A DNA stretch of 64,000 nucleotides from contig NW_017804020.1 in NCBI RefSeq assembly GCF_001625305.1, positions 3,409,039-3,473,038 of the forward strand, in the 5' to 3' direction. The translations under genes and the position numbers were made by a program. Under the pieces are notes generated by a model, which was not told the DNA's origin, searched no databases, and saw only the letters and a list, made by a program, of their open reading frames with translations. This stretch comes from Branchiostoma belcheri. Its lineage: Eukaryota > Chordata > Leptocardii > Amphioxiformes > Branchiostomatidae. Of this stretch, positions 21,919 through 36,000 are shown one piece after another (position 1 is the stretch's first letter; the number at the start of each line of letters is the position of its first letter).

Positions 21919-22470
21919 AGTAGTCTATAAGGCCTGGTGTTGAATCAACAACACAATTTTGTATTCTATACTAGTCACTAGAAAATCATAACATTAATAC
22001 TAGATTTATAGTTAGCAAGCCCAGGAACTGAGCACATTGCTTATTAATATGTATGCCAAGAACAATAGTCTATTAGGCCTAATCTTGAATAAACAACACA
22101 ATTTAACTACATGTATTCTGTAGTCACTAGAAAATCATAACATTGATACTAGATTTAGTTAGCAAGCCCTTGATTATACTGAGTACATTGTTTATTAATA
22201 TGTATGCCAAGAACAAGAGTAGTCTATTAGGCCTAATCTTGAATTAACAACACAATTTAACTACATGTATTCTGTAGTCACTAGAAAATCATAACATTTG
22301 ATATTGGATTTAGTTAGCAAGCCCTTGATTATACTGAGTACATTGTTTATTAATATGTATGCCAAGAACAAGAGTAGTCTATTAGGCCTAATCTTGAATT
22401 AACAACACAATTTAACTACATGTATTCTGTACAGTCAGTAGAAAATCATAACATTGATACTAGATTGTAT
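21919..22470. repeat. ~150-bp tandem repeat, about 3.5 copies
   Basis: Anchor gtctattaggcct (gtctataaggcct in the first unit) starts at about 21923, 22069, 22222 and 22377, so the period is 146-155 bp. Each unit contains cacaatttaactacatgta, gtagtcactagaaaatcata and gcccttgattatactgag. Later units are almost identical. It follows the TRIM coding region by 300 bp and may be in its 3' UTR. AATAAA occurs at about 22088-22093 within a unit and again at 22795-22800. Confidence 0.9.
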
Positions 22471-24040
22471 GTAAAAAACACAACAAAGACCTGGAGGTAC
22501 CTTCAACAGAAAAGTTTAATGATTTCTTCAAATAATCATAACCATATAAACATGTATGGCATAAAGGAATGTATCCTCCAAACAAGAGGAATGATATATA
22601 AAACCTTCAAGTTATATACAGTAGTAATAAAAATCTCCATTCGGCATCATCATTTTTCCAGGCTGACTGCAGTGGTACTATGTACAAACTTCATCAAGAG
22701 TTTTAATATACTGCCAGCCACTTTCAGTACATAGAAAACAGCGCTGCTTTCTGCTCATTGCACCAGTATTATGATATGGCAACCTTTTCTCTGCAATAAA
22801 ATGTACGTCTAACATTTAAAACCTGCATGGGCATCCACTGTGTACTTTGTGACAGTATCAGACCATTCAGTCTACTGTATGCATCCTGCTATTCACCCAA
22901 CCTGTGGCACAGTTGACAATGTAGTTCACTACATAATCATTGGCAAAAGAACTCACAGCTGTATATAGTATCTTACAGCTAAGAAATGCATGTAAAATGT
23001 TAAGTACATGTACTTTTCACCCATTAAATACATTGTTGGTATGTTATGATTGCTGAAGTGGTACAAAGGTTCAGACAAAAAAGAATATGCAACAAGATTT
23101 TAAGGCTTACATGTTTGTAACGGCTTTCTCTACTGCATATATTTGTACAGAGAATACTAAAAAAACAAACGACCCAATGTTTGAAAACTATAGACAGGAT
23201 GTTATCCTTAGATATGTGAATAGGACCTCATACGAGACTACTGCCAAAGTGCCATGCACAATACATTATGGGGCTTTCGCACAGATGGAGTACATTCTGC
23301 CAAAGTGCTCTACATTCTTCTTGGCTCTACATACACATGAATGTGCAAACATTGCATGATTCAATGGCCTTGGATCAACTTTCCTTTCTCTTCAGGATCA
23401 ATATCATGTCCAAACATTTCTATGCCTGTAAAAGACATTGTATACTAAAATTTAGCAATATCTCCAAACTGTCTGCTAAATACCGGAAACTTTTGAGAGG
23501 TGTACATGTCAATGGCATTGTCCTACGCGAGAAAGTACATTGTATCAGTAATATTTGAAATAATATACAATGTAGGTCTCTGCTGTTGGTTGTCACCAGT
23601 AGCTGCATGCTTTCCTGCTTTTTCAAGTACAGGTAAGTAATCTCTATGACACTTTGAAAAGCCTTTGGCATTAAGCACATAACCATGTGCTGAGGTGTTG
23701 ACATCCCTGCTATGCTTTCTTCTACTGCATAGAGGTTTAGACATACATGTATATGCTTAATATATGCAGAGTAAGTACAATGTTTGGTCAAGATGACTCG
23801 ATCTGTGAAATTCTGCATATAAAAATGTTCCCCTCACTTCTGGTACCAGTTCCACACTAGGTAAAAACTGAATCATACTGATCAGATTATTGCCATTTTT
23901 GTCATACTTAAAAATAAATTTCCACATGCCTGTCCCATGAAACAACTTCAAGTGGAACCTTAGTACATGTTGCATATTACATATTTACAACTGTTACAAT
24001 GTTCCACAGTTTGAAAGTTCTGGCTGTATCACCAGCTGTG

Positions 24041-27000
24041 TTAGGTGGGTGTAGGGGTTGGCGGTTGGACTTTGGTGGGGGGAGGGCGGACTGGCCTCTT
24101 GCCTGCAGCTGCCTTGGACCTCTGGATCCGAGCCCTGGGGGAAGTGGAGCCAGGATGAGGCTTTTTCTCCACCGGTTTTGTTTCCATGTCTACTCCAGGA
24201 CTCAGAGAATGGTCACTTTCAGCCCCCGACCCCTGAGTTGGGGGAGGTCCACCGTACGGTAGTGGAGAGTGTGCAAACGGTCCTCTAAGGTGGGGTGGGG
24301 GAGGGGGACCCATGTAGTACTCTGGCCCTGGAGGTCCTGGATGCATTGGTGGTCCGTGCATTTCTGGATAACTTTCAGGGAACTGGAAGTGAGGTGGGTA
24401 CCCAGGTTGGTCTTGAGGGCTGGGGGCTTGTTCCTGGCAGGGATAGTACGGAGGGTACGGTGAGAAGGCCTGTGCCTGTGGTGAGCCGTCTGCAGTACCA
24501 GGTGCCATAGGGGAGGGCGACTGTTGGGGGTAATGGTAGGCAGGCGAGTATGGTACAGACTGAGGAGGGTATGGAGACTGTGGTAGGTAGGAGGGGGATG
24601 GTGTTGTCTGAGGTACTGGGGACTGTTGCAGGAAAGACGAAGGCTGGGAGTAGGGAGGCTGGGGTGTGAAGCCCTGGGCTGGGGTGGAGGATACCGGATA
24701 GGCTGGAAGTGGGGTGTGGGGACTCTGTGTAGCTTGGGCCGGGTAAGGAGAGGGGTGAGGGGGTTGCTGGGGCTGAGGGGGTTGGGTGTGTGGGGCTTCT
24801 CGAGCAAGAGGAGACACGTGAACTTGTGGGTGGGCTACCTCATGTGGCGTAGTAGCAGTCTGCCCCTGTGCAGTGCACTGGGAAGAAGGTGACTGTCCTG
24901 CCGCGGGTACTACTAACTTAGCACCGGGTGAAACATGTGGCGAGGCCTGTACCTGGGGTGACACAGCCTCCAAGTACTGTTGGTATTCTGCCGTCTCCCC
25001 AAAATCTGTCTGAGACGACCTCACCGTCTGCTGACCCTCAGGGGAGTCTTCAGTGACATACGGAACCAGTGGCATGTGGTTGGTGGCAGAGCCAAGTGAC
25101 GGGATAGGCTTCCCTTGAACCTCTGCTCCTTCTGTCACCTTTTCTTCCTGTGCTTTCTCGTTCAACACTGGTAGAGTTGATATCTCGATCAGGTTTCCTG
25201 TCCTCCCAGAAACCTCTGCGTGCTCAGTCTTGTCTGACTGTGGAGTGTCTGCGAAGCTTTGCTCGCCTGGGTATAAGAAACAACAAAAAGGTATTAAAGG
25301 GATGGTTTCAGACTAAAATGTATCTACAGAATATCGAGAACAACCAGATATGTCACCACTATTGTACTTACTGGTATTTTTGATAAGTGTGACAGCTACA
25401 TTAGTAGCACCACATTTCATTTTGATTGACATATTTTTTGGGATGATACATGTATGTACATTTAAAACGAGCAAATTACATCTGCTAGACCTAAAAGGTT
25501 GATCACCCGGGCCCCCTCCCAGTCTATTATGCTGTTGTTTCCACCTGTGTAGTCTGTCACTGCTGATTTCTTCTGTTCTTTTTCTTTTCTTCTTTATGTA
25601 AGCAAGGTACATGTAGGAAGAATCCCTATTTGTGTGTAAGAAAATCCAAATATCCTATGTTATACCAACCTGATGAAATTATAGTGAGAACACAGTCTTC
25701 CTTAAACCAACCTACTGTCCTACCTTGAAATTCCTTCCCACTGTCCTTCTGTTCCCCTTTCCAGCCAGTGAACACACTGAGGAACTCCTTCAGACTGGTT
25801 ACCCCAATCCCTGCCTTCCAGAATATCCCAGCCTGCTCGCTGCTCTGGTCCAGGTCTGTGGTAAGGGATGAAAAAAAAGGTGTTTAAACTACATGAGGGA
25901 GAATTTGTTACCAGGACAGACCAGACTTGAAAACAAACTTTTCTGGTGGGGCAGAACTTCGCCATATGCTGACAGATACGACAAGAATATCAGATATTGT
26001 GTGCAAAAAAAATGATAAAAGGGCCTTTACATTTAAATTGTACAACATTGATAACAATGAACATATGCGATAGAATCTGCATTTCAAAATTGTCTTTTTA
26101 CATTGCACTCAGTACATGTAGCGAAGATATTTGAAACATAACAAAATTAAAGGTAAAAGTCAAATCAAGGTATAATGATACAACACTTCGTCTCAAGGTG
26201 TTTTGATGGGTATACATGTATGTGACATTAATCCTTTTATACAGGTTTTATAATACTGTTTTACAGGTACTCATTTACATGTACAGGTACAAAACTATAT
26301 TTTACAAAATTACCATTATTTAGCATTACAAACAGCAATTTGATTTGAAGTATGCCGCCTGTTACAACACCACAAAAAGATAAGATTTAAACCTTTCCCC
26401 CATCACCAAATCTATCCAGCTACAAATGTCTACTGGCTACCAATACTAGTGATCTACCACTACTGGTACCACATGCAGAGAAAGAAAGAAGAAACAAGTA
26501 TGGCAGCACAACCTCCACCAGCTGTAGACATCCCGTATTGTGAAAAAAAAGAGAAAACCAAAAGCCAGCCGTGCAAACAGGAAGAAGAGCTTTAGGGAAA
26601 AAGTCACTAGTTACTGTGATTCTAAGACATACCAGCCTCTTTGCTGTACTGATCCAGGTCTGCAGATGATGTGCAGGGGAGAAAACATTCATCAGTACAA
26701 TCTATGTTCTTGATAATTTTAATGTAAACTCCAACCCTTCCTTGTGATTTTTCTTATAATAGATAAAACCTGGTGTGTTAACAAATAAAATTAGCAAGAG
26801 TCCTTGCTACTTCTCTAATCAAAACCTACCAACTTACTCTTGATACTTACTAAAATCTGATAGCACCTCAATCCTAAGTGATGAACAGACCTAAACTTCC
26901 AATTTTTTGTGTTGGCCATTACAGTTCAAACTTGTGTCATAAACCCTTTACCAACACAGATGAACTTTCAAGAGAAGACCTAAACTTGTACAATACATGT

Positions 27001-30000
27001 AAGGATCTACTGCAGAAAATTCCAGGTGACATGTCTAGATATTTTTGGGTTAACGTCAGGGACACAATTCCATACACCTATAATCTATGATGATAAGGTG
27101 ACAAGTCCTTACCTGTGAGCATGACAATGTGCCTGCAAGTCTCCAGGTTCTCTAACTGGATCTTGGCTACACAGGGGAGCATCTCGATAGGTGTCTTGTC
27201 CCCATCCCCACAGCCGTGCAGGAGTGGGAGGTACTCTGCCAGACCCTTCCTGACGTACTGATCCAGACAACTCAGCATCTTCCACGACTCTTCCCGCTGA
27301 GCGTAGTCCAACGTGATGTCATTCCTGGGCAGGACAGAAATCAGTTTTGCTGAATATATTGGTCAAGTTAGTAATGATGAAAAAAGGAAAATACAAATGT
27401 AGTACACTACATGTAGACCTGAAATTTTCAACATGACTGCTCTCTTGCGAAATAATCAGTTTGTTCTTTAGCTCTTTGCACACAATCACTTGTTCACGAG
27501 AGGCAATGTTTCTTTGATAGCCATCTGCCATCTTCATCAGGGGAGTTATGACTGGTTCACTGTGCGCTGAAGCTATAGTAAGTGCTAACAATGCAGTGCC
27601 AAACATAAAGTAATTGTGACCTACATGTACCTAGACCAAGTAAACCAGTGCACAGTAAACCATATGTAATTGCCTTGAGTAAGAATTATTGAAATGTTGA
27701 TTCTTGTTAAACCAGAATTGTTTAACAATTGTTTGACTTGTTATGAATAAAGAACCTTGTGATTCATTCATTCATCAATGTGATGAAATTATTCAGTAAG
27801 GTTTTAGGAGAATTGTTTAATATTTTCCCTTTCTATCTGACAAGGTAATCTGATACAGTAATCCACACTTACTTCATCTTCTCCAGGGCGAGGCGAGTGC
27901 TGTAGTGTAACTTCATCGTCCATGGCTCATCCTTCTCAAAGGTCTGCTCCTCTATAAACTGGCACAAAGCCTGCAGCTCTCCTGAAGTACAGGGATTGGT
28001 GTTAAGTTTTGAACTGGTCTTCTTCACAAAAGGAAAGTGATCTCCATCCAGTTTTAGCTCACCAAAGAGGTACTCTTCACTGGTCTGACAGAGAGAAGAC
28101 GGAGATGCTATATCTAGCTCTTCTCAACAAGAAGTACAATGAACAGTTGACCAAGGCTTAATGTCCAGTCTTTAGGAATGTGACCCTTTACAGTAGCATG
28201 CCTGTTGGGTGAGCGACAACAGCTCAGAATTCAAAATCTGAATCCCTTGGTCCAGAGACAGGGTGACCGTCGCTAACCACTGGACACATAATTTGGAACA
28301 CAACAATTCTAAACTTTTAAAACAGATGTATATGAAAGTTGTAACACGTTCTTCTTTCTTCTCACCTGGAGTGGCTTGGATGAGAACTTTCTCGTCTGGC
28401 ACTACGATGGCACCGCGTGTGAAGATATGGCAGTAGGTCTGGTTCCGCAAGTCATCAATGGAGTCCAGACCAACAAACTTCACCATTGGCATCCTAGGAT
28501 AAACATGTGATGGAGAGTATAGTGAGTGTAACAAATAAAATTTCATAATCCACATTAATGAAAACCAAGAAGATGCGAGGAAAAAGACTGGCTTAAGCCA
28601 TTTTTACAAAATGTTGTTACCAGTTGTGAAGTGCTCACACACTGTTTATATACACTATGCTTTTCCCAATTTGCAAAATATAAAACTTCACAGAGAACTG
28701 TCGCCTATGGAGTCTTGTTACCTTTTGAGCTCGTACAAGTTAGGAATGTGCGCCACGTCGGGTGTGTCCGAGTTCCTGATGACCACCCACACGTCCACCC
28801 CCGGGATGTCCGCCACCAGGGACAGGTTAAAGGGGTCAAGCTCACTCCCACCAGCACTGACCAGGAAGTCCTGAGGGATGGAGGAACAGACTGTAACTGT
28901 CTGAAGGTCTACATGTATATAATATCTCAAAAGGCATCAAATTCAATTTTAGGGCAGCAAAACCATCAATTTTCTGGTCATTCTGTTAATGTATTAAACG
29001 TGTATCTGGATGTCATAAGGGTACCATATTTCTAGCCCAAATTTCAGCAAGCTACCTTGACTTCCTGAAGGGCAGCATCACCATGAGGGTTGTAGACATA
29101 GAACCAGTTCTGTGATGAGCTGCTAGGTGGCGCTTCCTGCTGTGGTTGGTCTGCAGATTTTTCACTGTAAGATGCTGGGTCTGGCTGTGGTGGTAGGGAG
29201 GACTCTCTAGATCTGTCAGGGGACTGGGCAAGGATGAGCTCTGTATCTGAGTCTGATGTGATGGGGCTGGCATAGCTCACTTCTAGTGGGACGTTAGCCT
29301 GTGTAGACAGTGAATACAGAGTAAGCAGTAGAACAGTAAAGTTTCCTAATATTTTACATGTCTAACTTGTGCTGTAAAAACATGACAGGGAAATAGCTGT
29401 AGCTTTACTGAATCCAGAATTGAATGGAATACCTTTTTAGATTTGGACCCTCTCTGCTTGAGCTTCTTGAGGTTCTTCTTTTGTCTCTTGCTGAGTTTCT
29501 TGAAAGGCTCAATGACATGGTCCTCCTCTGCTACATCCTGTATCTCATTACTGTATCTGAGGTTTTCATGGTGAGAAAAATTGCATTTGAGACATTGACT
29601 CAGTGAATGTACATTTATCAAGGAAGCACACATTTTATACTCAACTGATATCTGCGTGTATCCAAGCGTAAAAGCAATCATTACGAACTTGGTGTAGAAG
29701 ATGTACCTTCATGGTCTTACCAGACCTAGAAATGCCTACAACTGATATCTGCAGGGAAGAAATGGCGAAGTTTAAGATGGTTTACCTGGTCATTAGGGTG
29801 TTGACAATCCTTGTGGTTCTTGCTCGTGCTTGCAGGATCCTCTCCTTGGCTTCAGTGCTGAGGTTCATGAACCTGACAGAGCCACCCAAGTGGCCCTCTT
29901 CAGTCTCTGACGATGCAGTCCCCATAACTCTGGGCTGCTTGCGAGGACTGCCGGCAAGTTCTACCAGTCTTGTTTTGGTGGCGAGGTAGGAGCCCTTGGT

Positions 30001-33000
30001 GACAGAATCCACCTTGAAGTGGGATTCTTTAGAACAGTGTTTGGACAGTTGGTTTAGATGGCTTCTGAACCGATCTGCATCCTCTTCATCAACATGAAAC
30101 ACTTCCTCAGCAGAGTCATCTTCCATGTTACTGTGAAACCTCTGCCACTTGAACAGTCTTTCCTGAGATGGGTCCATCTCGGCATGTCTTTTATTCCCCC
30201 TGACCATAGCCACTGCCTGGCTGGATAGTGCTGGGAGATGAGATCCTTGATCCTTCAAGCCAGCAGATCCCAGCACATCCGGCTGGGAACCTGCCTGTGG
30301 AAGGTTGTAGGACCCTAGAGTATCCGATATCTGCTCAAAGAAGTCCTTCAACAGATCCACAACGATCTCATCTGTGGCCTCGTGATCGACATGTAGAGAG
30401 AACTCCCCCTGGTATGGCAATGATCCCCACTGTTTTTTGCTTTTGTCGTGATGTTTCTGACCTGATTCTACAGAACAGGACACTTTCTGGACAGGTTTTA
30501 TCGGTGTCCCATACTCTCCGTACAGATACTCTGAGTTGTCCTCTTTGGCCGGTGCTGTGGTGTCAGCTGCAGACCTACCTGCTGCGATCAGTTCATTGAC
30601 AAGGGCCTCGACGTTAGAGAAAGGTCGAGCTGAGGAGGTCTCCACATCGGGTTTGTCACGAAACTCAACTTTCCTGACGTCTTCTTGAATCGGCACTTTT
30701 TCTGCATTCTCCACGCTGCTGTCAAACACCTTGGTGAAGTCTCTGTCAACCTCGTGAATGATACGATCAATGGAGCTGTTGTCGTATCTCCCTTCATCCA
30801 GGAGAGGGCTGTCTCCTCCATCGTCCACACCGGGTGGGGGAGGCTCGGATGACGGTTTAGAGACGGAAGGTGTGAAGACATACGGTGACTGAGTCTGGCT
30901 GTACCAAGGACACCGTCCTGTTGGACCCCACCCTGGTACTGTCCAGGAGCCTCCAGAATAGGGATTCTGTTCAGCACCATTATGTTGGGGTACTGTGATA
31001 CTGTGGGACTTCATAGGCTCCAATACCCCTGGTGTGGGTTGATCAACACCAGAAACACGAGCTGAGTAATCAAACTGATGCTCTTCGGTGGGTTTTCTGG
31101 GGGGCAGCTCGTACATGGGATACGTTTGTGGCTTGACTTCTGCATCAGAAACCTTTGTCCACTGTGGCAATGCCGGATCCAGACATGTTTTGGTTTTGAT
31201 GTTGATGACGATTAGGTATGAGCTTAGCCTTTAGCGGCCTTACGAAAGTAGGAGGTGCCGGGGCTTCTGGTTCGTCCGCCAGTTCTGGAACGTCTGCAGG
31301 TATCTCTACTTTGTAGGCAGCAGAGGCTGGATCTGGTATTGGTGCCTGACTCTGTGGCAAGTAAGGGGCTCTTGTTTCTCCCAACGTGTCTGGTTGGTCG
31401 TGATCTCGTGACAATGGTGGTGTCATCACTTCATCAGAAGAACTTTCCTGGTTGTGGAGAGGAACGTTAGGTGCGTACCTTTCTGGCAAGGGCAGAGGAA
31501 CAAGGGAGTCCATGACAACGTCATCAATTCTCCTTGCCATCTTTGAGTCGACATAACTTGCAGGTCTCTGTGAAAGCTTTAGATGCTTTCCTTTACTGAA
31601 TGTGAGGTCAATGTCATTGGTCATGGGACACGAATCATTGCTGTCATGGAGCATGGTATTAGTCTTCTGCTGCAAGTTGTGCATGGCAAAGTACACAGTT
31701 GCTTCTGTGTTACCATGCCTTTGATGACTACATCCCTCTTCTTTTTTGTTTTCCCGCTTATGACCAGCTTCTGATGCTGTTGTCATTGCACCTGCTGTTT
31801 TGTGCTCTGTGTCAGCTACTTTTTTCTTGTCGCTTGCTTCTCTCTTAACACTGGAATGAGTCCTTTCACTCGAGGTGTCTCTGACATGCTGCCTGTTTCT
31901 TTCTTTCTCCACTTCCATCTGTATTTTCCTGGTCATCTGCCTTTCTGTTCGTCTGATTGCATAATCTGCATCCACAAGAGTTTCCCTGACTTTGTCTGGG
32001 TACTTCACATCATGTTTGCAGGACTGGTAGAACCGGGAGAACCTGGTGAGACGAGAAAGGCGTTTGACTTGTACTGCATCCTTAGAACCTTGTGAGTCTT
32101 CCGACACTGAAACAGCCAAGGCAGAGAGCCCTTTCTCCTCAAGTGTCTTAGATACCTCCTTCTCAAAGTCATGATATGCATCACTTATAACATCCTTTGC
32201 ACTTTTGTGGACACTGCTTTGAACTTTGGCTAGCTTTTTGCCAGGGGACTTGATTTTTCCACCTGCAGACTTTGCTAGAGCTGCCTTTGACGCTGCTACT
32301 GGTGACTGTTTCAAGTTAGCTATTGTGATCGTACCTGGTTTCTTTAACACTTTTCCCTGTGTTTCGAACACTGGGGAACTTGCTCTGCTACCTTTCTTTA
32401 ACGCCTTCTTTCCCGCCTTTTTTCCTGCTTTCTCTTTCATTAACCTTGTTACCACTAGTTCAGCGATGGTGGGTTTTCGAGCGACCACTGGTTTCACCGG
32501 CTTGGATGTAATAATTTCTGCAGGGGACTTAATGACAGCAGGCTGTTTTGGTGGAATCTTGTTTGGTGACTGAGCCTCAACAACTGTTGGTTCTTCTTTT
32601 TTCTCCCCTGATGCATCCACCCTGCTCTTCACTTCAACTTTCTCGGGAGATGACAGACCAGGTGGGGAGGTTGCTGCTGCTTCAGTAACATTGTCTTTTG
32701 TAACGTTGGACTTCCTTCCTTTTTCAGTAGATGTTGAAATTGATGCTTCAGCTGACGTGGACAGGGATGCTTCGGCAGGCATTGAGGTGGCGGCTACTTC
32801 ATTTTCTGTCTGTAGAGAATCGTCACCTGCAACAGCAACTTTCTCTGCTGCAGTTTCAACATCATCTTGTCCTGCTTTCTCTTCAACTGCAGGCAAAATA
32901 GACTCTGCGGATGCTGCAGTTGTTGATGCAGTGACCGCAGTGGCTGTTACAAAAGCGCAAGGCTGCTCCGAGACTGCTGCAGTTTCATGTTTCAATCTGG

Positions 33001-36000
33001 TTAATGAAAGGGAAGGGATCACAAGCCCTGGTGGCTGCAACGGCATCTGAGGAAGCGATACGTTCTGATCTGTTAACAGACCTGGATGTTTCTGCTGGGG
33101 TGTTACTGACGTAGGTGGTGCTGTTGTTGTAGCAGGAGACACTGGTGTATACGTTTGAACAGGGCCATGGTGGGTGGGAGATAGAGGCGTTGGTGCCATA
33201 TGGACAGGGGAACTAACAGCCACTGCAATAGGTGAGGATGAGTTGGATCTCTTCACCACCCCGGACCTGTACTCCACACGAACAGGCTCAAGTTTTGCCC
33301 GCTGTGGCAAGTCCAAGTCTGCTGTGTCAGAGGTGGGAGGTGCTAACATCTGAATGTCTTCAGATGTCTGGTCATAAGGAGTAGGTTTAGATTCTGGCAC
33401 AGGTGCTTCAACATCTGTTGTAACAACTGTAGATTTTATGTCTGGCAGTGGAATGGCGATTTCTTGAGTAGGAATGGTGGTAGCTTCTCGCTTCTCCAAA
33501 AGATGCTCATTATGAGCTTCGACCTCCGGTTTATTGACAACAGTGTCTGAAACAGCAGCGCTTTCTGATATTCCTGCAGACGAAACCGCTTTCAGTTCAA
33601 CAGTTGGAGCAAGTGATGACGTTACTGCCTTTTCTTGGACATTCCCTGCTTCACTAGGCTGCTGCCCTGGTCTAAACTTCTCCAACCACCAGGACACCTT
33701 CTCGTTCACTTCACTGAGAGAGATCCTCTGGGATTCCTTACGAGACCCAGTGGAGCCATCCACATTTAACAGTGGGGAAATGTCCTTCTGTCGGTGAGCA
33801 GAATCTACATTGGTTGTCACCTCATGTCCTCGCTGTGATGTAGTTCTGACACTGCTTTCAAAGCCAAATCTGTTGATGCCAGTTTCTTCCTTCAGCCAGT
33901 GCATTACGTCTTCCGCAAACTTGGGCAGAGGCAGATCACAGGGCTCCCTCTGCTGAGTCTTGGTGAACCTGGAGGAGCTGCCCTGCTTCTGCCTGCACAG
34001 CTTCTTGCTCAGACGAGGGTCCAACATGGCGGAGGCTGTGGAACGCAGCAGGCCGGACCGCTGGGCGCCCTGAGTGGTGCTGAGGGTTAGGTCTTCCTCC
34101 AACTTGTCTGTGCGACACTGGATCCCTGTTCCTGCAGCTCTTAACCTGAAGGGGCAACAGAAAAACTTTAAAAATGCTGTTTTCACCAGGGTTATCGTAC
34201 ATTTTTTGTACACACTATCACAGATGACAGTTATTGTGATATTATTTTAGGAAAGATCTGACTTATACCAGCACAGATGAACTTACCAGCAGAGTTTGTT
34301 TCGAAGACATTTTCAGAGTTTGTTTGGAAGGCATTTTAGATTGAGGACAAGAATTTTGTCATTGGAGGACTTACCAAGAGTGCCCTGTATTTGCAACATG
34401 AAGGTCGTCACCTGCAATAGAGGATGCAAACAAAATGAGGGAAAATTCCACAACACAACCACATCTGGTCCCACTACACAAGCACACCTGCCCCCACAAT
34501 ATTGGAAAAAAAACCACAGTGAAACATATTAACTTTATTAAGTTGAATTTGTTTTTTTACAAAGCTCAGAGCAACAGATTTTGATAAAGAGGATGCAAGG
34601 CACCTTTGAAGCAAATTATCAAAAAGATAGCTTACCATCCCAGTATATGTTCTTCCTAAATTCATTTCAAATTAAAGGCATTCAAAGTGATTTCAGGGCA
34701 GTAAAACTGGACTTTCAAATTCAATTTTCTGGTCATTTTGTAATAATAATGTGGTAAGTTACTCTATTGCATAGCATACTCTGATATCTGTGAGGCAAAA
34801 ATGTGATGCTTGTTTTGTATAGTAGACTGGTTCTGAGCTATTTACTGGTGATACCAAAAAAATAAACAGACTCCTCCCGTTTCTTGGCTATTTCAAACGC
34901 TTTAAGTATGAAATGATGACAAAAATATGCAGTAAATGTCAATATCAGACAGATTTCCTCATCTAGAATACTAGTAGATTTTGTCTTGCTGCCCTGAAAT
35001 TGCATTGGATGCCTTTAAAAGGTGCAAAATAATTCACAGAATTTTTGTGGCCAATCCCGCCCATGCAGATTAAGGCACCGAGGTGTGAGATCACACTTAA
35101 AGCTTTACACCATTCAACAGCTCATTAGAATCAGAGACAGAGACCCGGCTATTTGATTGATTAAAAAGAGATTTAACATTCCAATTTGAAAGAATACAGA
35201 AGTACATATTGCTTTAACCTTTTGGTTGCAGGCATTTGAGTTGGTCATCATTGGCTGAAAGTAAAATCTGATGGTCAACAATACAGCAAGGTTGAAAATC
35301 TTCACAAAACTGAAACTGCCAGCGGTACTGACAACAAATTTTGAAGTACCGGTACTAGTAGTTTTAAATGATCAATTTCACTTAAAATCTATTTTTTGTA
35401 TGCTTCAGGTAAGGATAACTGATTTTAGGTTTAATAATGCAAAATGGATTACTGTCTAAATTCATTATACATGTAATTATTTTGTTACAAATGATAAAGA
35501 ATATTATACAAACCCAGACATACAGACATTGCTGCTTAATTAAATTAACATTTGCTGATGCAAGCAGAAATATCAACATACCTCCTAGTCCTGGAATGAC
35601 AACTTTCTGCTCATCTTGCTCCTAGATGCACAACAGGAAAATAAGAAACATTTTAAGTGTACCTGGATTTGAAATAAAGTATGATCTACAACATCTTTTT
35701 AATTTTACAATTCATGATTTCTCAAAATAACGGAACAAGCAATGGTGTACAAGTGGCCAAATGTTGTCTGTTGACACATTAACTTTGAAGCAAAGTACTG
35801 GATTTGTATCAGGAATTTCACCATGTTTCCTTTCTTTACTGATCTGTTTCTTTTAACTCAGTTGTATGCACATACAAAGGCTGGCAATCTTTTTGACAAG
35901 TCCTTGTGGCAACATCATTGTTGAAGGCACACTAAACAATTAACTTGACAATTGACACCACTTTTGCTGTTTCTGTCATACATTCAAACAACTGAAAAGT

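Noticed and set aside
21919..22470. CRISPR-like array
   Set aside because: Units are ~150 bp and contiguous with no unique spacers, and the genome is eukaryotic.
23087..23359. 90-codon plus-strand ORF between TRIM and TASOR
   Set aside because: It lies in the probable 3' UTR region, with no domain and with overlapping ORFs of similar length in other frames.
27995..28096. Extending TASOR exon 28 to the acceptor near 28096
   Set aside because: Joining there in phase gives an immediate stop. The acceptor at 27982 restores the frame and the conserved ELQALCQFIEEQ alignment.
34286..34315. Extra small TASOR exon with a good GTAAGT donor
   Set aside because: No AG acceptor lies between it and the preceding exon's donor, and phases join without it.
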